Part shown: piece after piece, positions 27,209 through 35,976 of the stretch | Numbering within the stretch: position 1 is the stretch's first letter | Layout of the letters: the number at the start of each line of letters is the position of its first letter | From: Streptomyces lasiicapitis | Lineage (GTDB): Bacteria; Actinomycetota; Actinomycetes; Streptomycetales; Streptomycetaceae | Length of the DNA stretch: 52,967 nt | Direction of reading: 5' to 3' | Assembly (NCBI RefSeq): GCF_014646335.1 | Contig: NZ_BMNG01000030.1 | Span: 1-52,967, forward strand | The notes under the pieces: generated by a model | What the model was told of the DNA's origin: nothing | Database searches by the model: none | What the model saw: the letters and a program-made list of their open reading frames with translations, nothing else | Made by a program: the position numbers and the translations under genes

Positions 27209-27580
27209 GTGAGTGACCTGACCGAACTGGCCGGCCGTTACATCGCCGTGTGGAACGAGCCGGACCAGGCCAAGCGCGCCGCCGCGATCTCCGAGCTGTT
27301 CACCGCGGAGGCCACCTACACCGACCCGCTGGCCGACGTACAGGGACACGAGGGCATCGGTGCCGTGATCGCGGGCGCCCGCGACCAGTTCAAGGGCTTC
27401 GACTTCCGCGTCCTGGGCGACGTCGACGCCAACCACCACATCGTCCGCTTCCAGTGGGAGCTGGTGCCCGCCTCCGGCGGCGAGAACATCGTCATCGGCT
27501 TCGACGTCGCGGTCACCGACGGCGCCGGGAAGATCAGGGCCGTCTACGGGTTCCTCGACAAGGTCCCCGCCGGCGCCTGA
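27209..27580 (+). CDS. SnoaL-like (NTF2-fold) small protein
   Basis: A 123-residue NTF2/SnoaL-fold protein. AGRYIAVWNEPDQAKRAAAISELFTAEATYTDPLADVQGHEGI is the typical N-terminal half, and a C-terminal beta sheet (HHIVRFQWELVPASGG) follows. Members act as cyclases, isomerases, hydroxylases or steroid-delta-isomerase relatives. It may catalyse ring closure or isomerisation on a pathway intermediate. GTG start at 27209 behind AAGGAG. It stands alone ahead of a hairpin (27614-27652). Confidence 0.82.
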   Translation: MSDLTELAGRYIAVWNEPDQAKRAAAISELFTAEATYTDPLADVQGHEGIGAVIAGARDQFKGFDFRVLGDVDANHHIVRFQWELVPASGGENIVIGFDVAVTDGAGKIRAVYGFLDKVPAGA

Positions 27581-27613
27581 GAAACGGCCCCCGCACACCC
27601 AACGGCACGGCAC

Positions 27614-27652
27614 ACGGGCGGATCCCCGCAAGGCACAGGGGGGTCTGCCCGT
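27614..27652 (+). terminator. Hairpin after the SnoaL-like gene
   Basis: An imperfect inverted repeat (ACGGGCGGATCCCC against GGGGTCTGCCCGT) shortly after the stop codon. The following spacer to 27824 is low-complexity GC-rich DNA with a repeated CGCAGCCCTTGCCGCCCT, and shows no gene. Confidence 0.45.
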
Positions 27653-27824
27653 TGCTGTCCGTGCCCGCACACCACCGCACCATCCGCGCCGCCCGCACCG
27701 CCCGTGCCGCCCGCGCCACTGCGCGCACCGCAGCCGGCCGCCGACCCGCAGCCCTTGCCGCCCTGGCGAACCGCAGCCCTTGCCGCCCTTGCCTTTCCTT
27801 TCCTTTCCCCCAAGGAGCACCACG

Positions 27825-29282
27825 ATGACTACCGACGCCGGAGCCAAGACCAGGCCCCAGGACGAGGTGAGGCCACCGCACGCGGCGGGCCCTCCCGGCT
27901 GGGGTGCGCTGGCCATCGTGATGGTCGGCACGTTCATCACCGTCCTGGACTACTTCATCACCAACGTCGCCGTGCCCTCCATCCAGGCCGATCTCGGCGC
28001 GAGCCACGCCCAGTCGCAGCTGGTCATCGTCGGCTACGGGGTCGCCTTCACCGCCGGCATGATCACCGGCGGGCGGCTCGGCGACCTCTACGGCAGGCGC
28101 CGGATGTTCGCGCTCGGCATGGCGGGCTTCACCGTGGCCTCCGGCCTGTGCGGGCTCGCCCAGAGCGCGGACGCGCTGACCGCCTTCCGGGTGCTGCAGG
28201 GCGCCGCGGCCGCCCTGATGGTCCCCCAGGTCCTGGGCATCCTCGGCGTCGTCTACACCGGGGCCGCACGCGCCCGCGCGTTCGTCATCTACGGCCTGGT
28301 CGTGGGCCTTGCCGGAGTGTTCGGCCAGGTCATCGGCGGCGCCCTGATCTCCATCGACATGGCGGGCCTTGACTGGCGGACCATCTTCCTGATCAACCTG
28401 CCCATCGGCGTCGTCGCCCTGGTCCTCACCCCGCGCCTGATCCCCGAGTCCCGCAGCGAGCAGGGCGGACGCCTGGACCTGACCGGAGCCGTGCTCTCCA
28501 CCGCGGCCCTGGTGGCCCTGGTGTTCTCCCTCATCCAGGGCCAGGAACAGGACTGGCCGCTGTGGAGCTGGCTGCTGCTTGCCGCCTCCGTACCGCTGGG
28601 GGCCGCGTTCATCGCCCACCAGCGCCGGCGCACCCGCCAGGGACTCAGCCCGCTCATCGACCTGGCGCTGTTCAACTCGCGCACCTTCTCCGTCGGCCTG
28701 GCCGCGATGCTGACGTACTTCCTGGCCATGGGCTCCTTCTTCTTCCTGCTCGCGCTCTACCTCCAGCAGGGCCGGGGCCTGTCACCGGCCGAGGCCGGAC
28801 TGGTCTTCCTCACCCTGGGCGGCGGCTACTTCGGCTCCTCCCTGCTCTCCACCCGCCTGGCCGCGACCCTGGGCAGCCGCCTGTACGCGGCGGGCCCGCT
28901 CACCCTGGCCGCCGGCTACGTGCTCACCGCGCTGACCGCCAACTGGCTGGGCACCGACGGCCACATCCTGTGGATCATCGCGCCGCTGGTCGTCGCCGGC
29001 GTCGGGATGGGCATGACCACCGGCCCGCTGACCGGCGCCGTCCTGGCCGGAGCCGACCCCCAGCACGCGGCCGCCGCCTCCGGCGCGGCCAACACCGTGC
29101 AGGAGGGCGGCGTGGCCATCGGCGTGGCCGTCGTCGGCGCCGTGTTCTTCCCCGCCCTCGGCGAGACGGCGGCCCCCGGGGACTACCCGCACGCCTTCGG
29201 CCTCGGCCTGATCCCCCTGGTGGCGTTCTGCCTGGCCGCCAGCCTCATCGTGCTGTACATGCGGCCGCGCGCCAAGCGGTGA
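27825..29282 (+). CDS. MFS drug exporter, DHA2 (14-helix) type
   Basis: A 485-residue EmrB/QacA-type proton antiporter. Motif A is seen as GGRLGDLYGRRRMFALGM and the helix 1 motif as TVLDYFITNVAVPSIQ. AFRVLQGAAAALMVPQVLG holds the motif B Arg. A later GMGMTTGPLTG is typical of exporters. It most likely pumps out the product and gives self-resistance. The ATG at 27825 follows AAGGAG. Confidence 0.9.
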   Translation: MTTDAGAKTRPQDEVRPPHAAGPPGWGALAIVMVGTFITVLDYFITNVAVPSIQADLGASHAQSQLVIVGYGVAFTAGMITGGRLGDLYGRRRMFALGMAGFTVASGLCGLAQSADALTAFRVLQGAAAALMVPQVLGILGVVYTGAARARAFVIYGLVVGLAGVFGQVIGGALISIDMAGLDWRTIFLINLPIGVVALVLTPRLIPESRSEQGGRLDLTGAVLSTAALVALVFSLIQGQEQDWPLWSWLLLAASVPLGAAFIAHQRRRTRQGLSPLIDLALFNSRTFSVGLAAMLTYFLAMGSFFFLLALYLQQGRGLSPAEAGLVFLTLGGGYFGSSLLSTRLAATLGSRLYAAGPLTLAAGYVLTALTANWLGTDGHILWIIAPLVVAGVGMGMTTGPLTGAVLAGADPQHAAAASGAANTVQEGGVAIGVAVVGAVFFPALGETAAPGDYPHAFGLGLIPLVAFCLAASLIVLYMRPRAKR

Positions 29283-29316
29283 ACACCCGCCCCCGCCAAG
29301 GGAGTTGAGGGTCCCT

Positions 29317-29359
29317 CTTCAGGCCGGACCGGCAGCCGTCGCGCCGGTCCGGCCTGAAG
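29317..29359 (+). terminator. Strong terminator after the DHA2 exporter gene
   Basis: A perfect 17-bp stem (29317-29333 with 29343-29359) with a 9-base loop. It separates the exporter from the PKS operon. Confidence 0.8.
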
Positions 29360-29454
29360 GCATGCCCGGACACGGACACGGGGGGCGAGAGGGGGGCCTG
29401 GAGCAGGGGCGGGCCCCGGGCGGGGGCGGGGCTTGAGCTGGGGCAGGTCCGGGG

Positions 29455-29497
29455 GCCAGTGGCGGGTCAGCGGCGTGTCAGGTGCCGGTGTTTGGCT
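29455..29497 (+). promoter_or_regulatory. SARP-type box for the PKS operon
   Basis: GCCAGTG (29455-29461), GTCAGCG (29466-29472) and GTCAGGT (29477-29483) are spaced 11 bp, then 8 bp, then TTGGCT (29492-29497), a weak -10. Confidence 0.6.
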
Positions 29498-29564
29498 TGT
29501 TTCCCCTTCGCCGGCGCAGCACGCAAGCCGCCGGCGGTCCTGCTTTAGCGGATCGGTCACCTTC

Positions 29565-29888
29565 ATGCCTGAGACGAACACGCTCGTGGGCCGGCTGCGT
29601 GAGCTGCCCGCCCACGAGGTCACCGAAGAGATCGAAGTCGTCGTCGAGGAGCTGTTCAAGGACGCCCTGCTGATGGACGCCGACGAGGAACTGCCCCTGA
29701 CGTCCAGCTACTTCGACCTGGGCCTGACCTCGCTGCGGCTGACCCGGATCAAGCAGCAGCTCGAGGAGCTCCTGGATCTGTCCATCAACACCAACGTGCT
29801 GTTCAACGAGCCCACCGTCGAGCAGCTCGTCGGCTATCTGACCGGCCTGCTCACCGGCGGGTCCCGCGCGCAGACGCCCGCGAAGTAG
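29565..29888 (+). CDS. Carrier protein at the head of the PKS operon
   Basis: A 107-residue carrier protein with the modified serine in YFDLGLTSLRLTRIKQQLEE. The GLTS form is common in peptidyl carrier proteins and in loading carriers. It lies 67 bases before the PKS gene and likely delivers the starter to the KS, perhaps after loading by the AMP-ligase in the same operon. The ATG at 29565 is chosen because the family fold begins soon after it. A 20-bp tandem duplication covers its last codons and stop. Confidence 0.9.
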   Translation: MPETNTLVGRLRELPAHEVTEEIEVVVEELFKDALLMDADEELPLTSSYFDLGLTSLRLTRIKQQLEELLDLSINTNVLFNEPTVEQLVGYLTGLLTGGSRAQTPAK

Positions 29889-29909
29889 AGCAGACGCCCG
29901 CGAAGTAGA
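29870..29909. repeat. 20-bp tandem duplication across a stop codon
   Basis: The unit GCAGACGCCCGCGAAGTAGA occurs twice head to tail (29870-29889 and 29890-29909). The first copy holds the final codons and TAG stop of the carrier gene. A second short repeat (GATCCACCGGA) follows. It looks like a recent slippage event. Confidence 0.9.
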
Positions 29910-29955
29910 TCCGATCCACCGGACACGATCCACCGGAGAAGAAGGAGCCGCGGCC

Positions 29956-32900
29956 ATGTCGCGCAGTAGCAGCCACGTCACCACCCCCCTCGCGTCCGGA
30001 CAGGAGCAGGAGCAGGAGCCGGTCGCGATCGTCGGGGCCGGCCTGCGCTTTCCCGGCAACAGCAGCTGCCTGGACGAATTCGAGGAGTTCCTGGCCGCCG
30101 GCGCCTCCGGCATCGCCCCGCTGCCCACCGACCGCTGGGACGCCGCCGCCTTCACCCCGCAGGGCCCCGACGACAAGGGCAAGATACGGGCCGCGGCCGG
30201 CGGCTACCTGGACCGCATCGACCTGTTCGACGCGGGCTTCTTCAACATCTCCCCCAAGGAAGCCCAGTACATCGACCCCCAGCAGCGCATGCTCCTGGAG
30301 ACCGCCTGGCAGGCCCTGGAAGACGCCAACATCGACCCCACCGGGCTCAGGCGCGGCAACGGCGGGGTGTTCATCGGCGCCAGCTCCGTCGACTACGCCC
30401 TGGAACTGGACGCCCTGCCCTACGCCGACCTCGACGGCCACCTCGCCTCCGGCATCACCCTCTTCCCGCTGGCCGGACGCCTGTCCTACTTCCTGGGCTG
30501 GCGCGGCCCCAGCCTCAGCGTCGACACCGCCTGCTCCTCCTCGCTTGCCGCCCTGCACCTGGCGGTGACCGCGCTGCGCCGCGGCGAGTGCGACATCGCC
30601 CTGGGCGGCGGCGTCAACGCCCTGCACAACCCGCGCATCCCGGTGATGTTCTCCAACGCCCAGATGCTCGCGGGCGACGGCCAGTGCAAGACCTTCGACG
30701 AGAGCGCGGACGGCTACGCGCGCGCCGAGGGCTGCGGCGTCCTGGTCCTCAAACGCCTCACCGACGCCCTGGCCGACGGCGACCGCGTGCACGCCGTCAT
30801 CCGCGGCACCGCCGTCGGCCAGGACGGCGACAGCGCCGGCCTGACCGTGCCCAACGGCCCCGCCCAGGAACGCGTCCTGAACCTGGCCCTGGCCGACGCC
30901 GGCCTCGCTCCGGGCGACATCAGTTACGTGGAGGCGCACGGCACCGGCACCCCGCTGGGCGACCCCATCGAGATCGGCGCCATCAGCAACGTCTTCGCCG
31001 ACAGCCACACCAAGGACGACCCCCTGATCGTGGGCTCGGTCAAGACCAACCTGGGCCACATGGAACCCGCCTCCGGACTCGTCGGCGTCATCAAGACGAT
31101 GCTCCAGCTGCGCTCCGCGACGATCTTCCCCCACCTCAACTTCACCACCCCCTCCTCCCGCATCCCCTGGGAGGTGTATCCGGTACGGATCCCCACCCGC
31201 GGCGAGCCGTGGAAGGCGCCGGTGCGCCGGGCCGCGGTCAACAGCTTCGGCTTCGCCGGCACCATCAGCGCCGTCGTCCTCGAACAAGCCCCCACCCCCA
31301 CCGACAGTGAGGGTGACGGGGACGGCGGGGCGGAGGCGGCGCCGGTGCTCACCCTGTCCGCCAAGAGCGCCGCCGCCCTGCGCGAACAGGCCGCCCGCTA
31401 CCGCGAGTTCGCCGCCCAGGACCCCCACCTGGACGTGGCCGGCCTGTGCTACACCGCCAACACCTCCCGCGCCCACTTCCCCTACCGCACCGCCGCACCC
31501 GTCACCGGCCACGCCGACCTCCTGGCCGCCCTGGACGCCGCCCGCCTGCCCGAAACGGCCGCCGAGCCCTCCGGGATCCGCAAGGTCGCCTTCATGTTCA
31601 CCGGACAGGGCGCCCAGTACGCGGGCATGGGCGCTGCCCCCTACGCCCGCTTCACCGTCTTCCGCGAGAGCGTCGACGAGTGCGACCGCCTCTTCGCCCC
31701 CCATCTGGGGCGCTCCGTACGGGACTTGCTGCTGAACACCGCCGCCGACCCCGAGGCCATCGACCAGACCCTGTTCACCCAGTCGGCGCTGTTCACCCTG
31801 GAGTACGCGCTCGCCCGCCAGTGGATGTCCTGGGGGGTCAGGCCCAACGTGCTCATCGGGCACAGCATCGGCGAGGTCGTCGCCGCCGCCGTGGCCGGCC
31901 TGTTCTCCCTGCCCGACGCCGTCACCCTGGTCGCCGCCCGCGCCACGCTGATGCAGTCGGTGCGCACACACGGCGGCATGGCCTCGGTCAGCGCCGCCGC
32001 CGAACGCGTCGAAGCATTCCTCGACGGCCACCCGGACCTGGCCGTGGCCGCCGTCAACGGCCCCGAGAGCTGTGTCATCTCCGGCGCCACCGAGGCTCTG
32101 ACAACCGTGAGCGCGCAGCTGGCCGGTGAGGGCATCCGGGTGCAGCCGCTGCCGGTCTCGCACGCCTTCCACTCCCCCCTGATGGCCGAGGTCTCCGAAC
32201 AGTTCCGCACCGCCCTTGGCGCCATCACCTTCCGCGAGCCGACCATCTCCCTGATCTCCAACCTCACCGGCAAGGTGGCCCGGATGCGCGAGATCGCCTC
32301 CGTGGACTACTGGGTCCGCCACATCGGCGAACCCGTACGGTTCTTGGCCGGCATGCGCGCGGTCGCCAAACGCGGCCGGCACGCCTTCGTGGAGATGGGC
32401 CCCTCGGCCATGCTGTGCGCGCTGGGCCGCAGTTGCGTGCCCGCCGACGAGCACCTGTGGCTGGCCAGCCTGCGCCGCAAGGACGACACCGGCGCCGCGA
32501 CCCTGCGCGCGCTGGCCGACTTCTACGCCGCCGGCCTGGACGTCGACTGGAACGCCTACCACGCAGGCGCCCGCCGCCCGGCCAAGCAGCAGCTGCCCAC
32601 CTACGCCTTCCAGCGCAAGCCCTACTGGCTGCCCATCCCCAAGTCCCGCACCCCGCACGGCCCCTCCGGCCCCGCCCACCACCCGCTGCTCGGCCGCCGC
32701 ACCCCGGCCGACGAACTCCCCGCAGACGTATGGGAGTTCACCAGCGAGTTCACCCTCGCCGAGCTGGACGGACTCTCCGAGCACCAGATCGGCGGGCGGC
32801 CCTGCCTGCCCCCGGCCGCCTGGACGGATCTGCTCCTTGCCCTGCAGGACGCGGCCTTCGGCCACACCCGCGGCGCCCTCACCGAACTCCGCCTGCCCCA

Positions 32901-35900
32901 GCCGCTGGCCCCCGCCGACGGACAGACCGTACGCCTGCGGACACGCCTGCACCGCACCGCCGCCGGCCACGCCGACATCGACATCACCGGCACCCTCACC
33001 CACGACGACAGCAACGACGGCAGCGGCGGCGGGGACGGCCAGGGCGCGAGCAGCGCCGAGGACGCGAGTACGGGCGCGGGCGGTGAGGACGGCGGTGTGC
33101 TCACCTTCGTACGCGCCAGGATCACACCGGACACCGCCGCGGGCCCCGACCAGAGGCTGCGCCTTCTGGCCGGGCGGCCCGGGGCGGTGACGGCGCGGGC
33201 CGATGCCCAGGACATCGCCACCGACCTGTCCGCCGTCGGCCGCGGCTTCGGCGAGGGCCCGCCGCGCCTGCTGAGCGCCGCCCGGCACACCGGCGACACC
33301 GTCACCGCCACCCTGGCCGCGGGCACGGCGAGCCCGGTGGAGCAACTGCCCGCCGCCCTCCTGGAGAGCGCGCTGACAGGCGCCGTCGCCCTGGACGAGC
33401 AGGGGCCGGTGTTCACACTGCAGAGCGCGGAGCGCGTACGGATGTTCAAGAAGCCGCGCGGCGAGCAGCTGCGCCTGACCGCCCGGGTCCGCGCCGAGGG
33501 GCCGGAACGGCGGGTGGACCTGCTGCTCATGGAAGACAGCCCGGGAGGCATGGACGGCGCGGACGGTGAGGGGGGTGAGCCGGTCGCCGAGGTGCTCGGC
33601 GCCGTGCTGGCCAGGCCCGAAGGGCCCGCCGGGACACCGCACTTCGTCCACCGCGTGGAGTGGCTGCGCCGCTCCCTGCCCCAGCCCCAGGGCGGCCAGG
33701 GCGCGGCCCGGGGGCAGGAGCGTCATGTGCTGCTCGCGGGCACGGCCGCGGACACCGGCGCCGCCCCGCCCGCCGTCCTGACCGCGCTGGCCGGGCTGTG
33801 CGCCGCCACCGGGGAACAGGACGGGCAGAAGGGCGGGCAGGAGGTGCGCCTGAGTCTGGCGGCGGACACGGCGGCGCTGGGCGAGGCGCTCACCGATGCC
33901 TCGGTCACCGACGTCGCCTGGTTCTGGCAGCCGGGCGCCGGTGAGATGTCGTACGAGCGGCTGCGCGCCGAGCTGGAGCACAACTTCCGTACGCTGCTTG
34001 CCGCGCTGGCCGCGCCGGGCCTGGCCGATCCGCGGCGCACCCCGCGGGTGTGGCTGGTCACCGAGCGCGCCCAGTGGCTGCCCGGCGACAGTGCCGATGG
34101 CGGTGAGCAGATCGCGGCCGGTGCCCTGTGGGGTTTCGGGCACGTGCTGCTCAACGAGCACCCGAAGCTGAAGGCGACCCTCGTCGACGTCGACCGCGAC
34201 GGCCAGGGCGGGGCGCGGGCGCTGCTCGCGGAGTGGCGCTCGCCGGAGGCGGACGAGTACCAGATCGCCTACCGTGCGGGCCGGCGTCATGTGCGCAGGC
34301 TGCTGGCCGGGGACGGGACACCGCCGTGGCCGGGCGCCTTCGAGGTGCACGCCCCGCCCGCCGGGCCGCCGCGCGCGGTCGCGGTCAAGGAGCGGGCGCC
34401 GCGGGGCGACGAGGTGCGGGTGGCGGTGTCCGCCTGGGCCCTGACCGGGCAGGACATCCCCGCGCACGGCGCGCTTGCCGACGCCCTTCAGGGCCCTGAG
34501 GCGGTGGAGGGCGAGCCGGTCGCGGTGACCGCGTCCGCCTGCGCGGGCAGCGTCGTCGCGGCGGGCCCCGACGCGCGGTTCGCCGTCGGTACGCGGGTGA
34601 GTGTCCGTCAGCACGGGCCTCTGGGCTCCTCGGTGACCGTGGCCTCGCAGGCGGTCACCGAGCTGGCGGCCGGTACGGCGCCGGCGGTGGCTGCGGCGCG
34701 CGCGGCGGGCGCCGCCAGCGCGGCCGGGCTTGAGGTGTTCGGGGCCGATGAGGTGGACGAGGCGCTGCGGGTGCTGGCCGCGCGGCCCGTCCCGGTCGTG
34801 GTCACCACCACCCCCCACACAGCCGCCAACACCGGCACCGGTCCGGGGGTTCGGGAGGCGGGCGCGGACGCCCCGGCGGGCTTCACCGTCCGGGCCGACC
34901 GCACCTATGTGATCACCGGTGGTCTCGGCGGTCTGGGTCTGGTCACCGCCCGCCGGCTGGTGGAGCTGGGCGCCCGGCACCTGGCCCTGGTCAGCCGCAG
35001 CGGACGCCCCGCCGAGGAGGCCGCAGACATCCTCGCCGAGCTCTCCGGGCGGGCCGAAGTGTCGCTGCTGCGGGCCGACATGGGCAGCCCGGCGGAGGTC
35101 GCGCAGCTCGTGGAGCAGTTGCGCGCGCGGGCGCATCCGGTGGGCGGCATCGTGCACGCGGCCGGTGCGATCGGCAGCGCGCTGATCTCCGCCCTTGACT
35201 GGCCGGCCATCGAGGAGCAGCTGGCGCCGAAGGTCTATGGCGGGTGGCTGCTGCACGAGGCCGCCGCGTCGCTGCCGGAGCTGGATTTCTTCACCGTGTA
35301 CTCCTCCATCGCCTCGGTCGCCGGTGCCCGTGGCGGTGCGGGGCAGGCGCACTATGCGGCGGCCTTCTCCTTCCTGGACGGCCTGGCCAACTGGCGGGCC
35401 CGCCAGGAGCTGCCCGCGCTGAGCGTCAACTGGGGTTCCTGGGGGCGGGTGGGGGCCTCGGCCCGCCTGGACGCCTCCTACATCCAGGAGATCGAACGCA
35501 GCGGTGTGCGCCTGTTCTCGCCCTCCTGGGGGCTGCGTGCCCTGCAGGGGCTGTGGGGGCGGCCGGGTGCGCAGCGGGTGGTGAACGTCTTCGACTGGCC
35601 GCAGTTCACCGCCAGGCTGCCGCTGGCCAACGCACTGTTCGAGCACGTCGCCGGGCCCGGCCAGGAGGCCGGGGCGGATGCGGCGGGCGATCTGGCGGCG
35701 CTGCTTGAGCGGCCCCGCGCCGAGCGGCTGAAGCTGATCGGGCGCAGTGTCGGTGAACGGGTCGCCGCGGTGCTGCACTTCGCCTCGGCCGACGAGGTGG
35801 AGCCGGGGGCCGATTTCGTCACCCTGGGCCTGGATTCGGTGATGGGCATGGACGTGAAGTCGCATCTGGAGGCGGAGTTCGGCCTGAACCTGCCGGCGTC

Positions 35901-35976
35901 GCTGACCTTCGATCATCCCTCGGTGCGGGCCGTGACCGAGTTCGTCGAGGGCCAGCTGTGCGGGGAGGACCGATGA
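29956..35976 (+). CDS. Single-module type I polyketide synthase, KS-AT-DH-(ER remnant)-KR-ACP
   Basis: A 2006-residue PKS. KS (about 22-445) has DTACSSS, HGTGT and KTNLGH. AT (about 525-840) has GHSIGE and HAFH, which predicts malonyl-CoA. DH (about 895-1150) has HxxxGxxxxP as HQIGGRPCLP. KR (about 1645-1830) has GGLGGLG and the catalytic Tyr in AHYAAAF. ACP (about 1925-1995) has GLDSVM. Between DH and KR (about 1460-1620) lies the first part of an enoylreductase-like domain without its NADPH-binding half. Expected product is one alpha,beta-unsaturated two-carbon extension. No thioesterase is fused; free ones follow. The stop overlaps the AMP-ligase start. Confidence 0.95.
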   Translation: MSRSSSHVTTPLASGQEQEQEPVAIVGAGLRFPGNSSCLDEFEEFLAAGASGIAPLPTDRWDAAAFTPQGPDDKGKIRAAAGGYLDRIDLFDAGFFNISPKEAQYIDPQQRMLLETAWQALEDANIDPTGLRRGNGGVFIGASSVDYALELDALPYADLDGHLASGITLFPLAGRLSYFLGWRGPSLSVDTACSSSLAALHLAVTALRRGECDIALGGGVNALHNPRIPVMFSNAQMLAGDGQCKTFDESADGYARAEGCGVLVLKRLTDALADGDRVHAVIRGTAVGQDGDSAGLTVPNGPAQERVLNLALADAGLAPGDISYVEAHGTGTPLGDPIEIGAISNVFADSHTKDDPLIVGSVKTNLGHMEPASGLVGVIKTMLQLRSATIFPHLNFTTPSSRIPWEVYPVRIPTRGEPWKAPVRRAAVNSFGFAGTISAVVLEQAPTPTDSEGDGDGGAEAAPVLTLSAKSAAALREQAARYREFAAQDPHLDVAGLCYTANTSRAHFPYRTAAPVTGHADLLAALDAARLPETAAEPSGIRKVAFMFTGQGAQYAGMGAAPYARFTVFRESVDECDRLFAPHLGRSVRDLLLNTAADPEAIDQTLFTQSALFTLEYALARQWMSWGVRPNVLIGHSIGEVVAAAVAGLFSLPDAVTLVAARATLMQSVRTHGGMASVSAAAERVEAFLDGHPDLAVAAVNGPESCVISGATEALTTVSAQLAGEGIRVQPLPVSHAFHSPLMAEVSEQFRTALGAITFREPTISLISNLTGKVARMREIASVDYWVRHIGEPVRFLAGMRAVAKRGRHAFVEMGPSAMLCALGRSCVPADEHLWLASLRRKDDTGAATLRALADFYAAGLDVDWNAYHAGARRPAKQQLPTYAFQRKPYWLPIPKSRTPHGPSGPAHHPLLGRRTPADELPADVWEFTSEFTLAELDGLSEHQIGGRPCLPPAAWTDLLLALQDAAFGHTRGALTELRLPQPLAPADGQTVRLRTRLHRTAAGHADIDITGTLTHDDSNDGSGGGDGQGASSAEDASTGAGGEDGGVLTFVRARITPDTAAGPDQRLRLLAGRPGAVTARADAQDIATDLSAVGRGFGEGPPRLLSAARHTGDTVTATLAAGTASPVEQLPAALLESALTGAVALDEQGPVFTLQSAERVRMFKKPRGEQLRLTARVRAEGPERRVDLLLMEDSPGGMDGADGEGGEPVAEVLGAVLARPEGPAGTPHFVHRVEWLRRSLPQPQGGQGAARGQERHVLLAGTAADTGAAPPAVLTALAGLCAATGEQDGQKGGQEVRLSLAADTAALGEALTDASVTDVAWFWQPGAGEMSYERLRAELEHNFRTLLAALAAPGLADPRRTPRVWLVTERAQWLPGDSADGGEQIAAGALWGFGHVLLNEHPKLKATLVDVDRDGQGGARALLAEWRSPEADEYQIAYRAGRRHVRRLLAGDGTPPWPGAFEVHAPPAGPPRAVAVKERAPRGDEVRVAVSAWALTGQDIPAHGALADALQGPEAVEGEPVAVTASACAGSVVAAGPDARFAVGTRVSVRQHGPLGSSVTVASQAVTELAAGTAPAVAAARAAGAASAAGLEVFGADEVDEALRVLAARPVPVVVTTTPHTAANTGTGPGVREAGADAPAGFTVRADRTYVITGGLGGLGLVTARRLVELGARHLALVSRSGRPAEEAADILAELSGRAEVSLLRADMGSPAEVAQLVEQLRARAHPVGGIVHAAGAIGSALISALDWPAIEEQLAPKVYGGWLLHEAAASLPELDFFTVYSSIASVAGARGGAGQAHYAAAFSFLDGLANWRARQELPALSVNWGSWGRVGASARLDASYIQEIERSGVRLFSPSWGLRALQGLWGRPGAQRVVNVFDWPQFTARLPLANALFEHVAGPGQEAGADAAGDLAALLERPRAERLKLIGRSVGERVAAVLHFASADEVEPGADFVTLGLDSVMGMDVKSHLEAEFGLNLPASLTFDHPSVRAVTEFVEGQLCGEDR

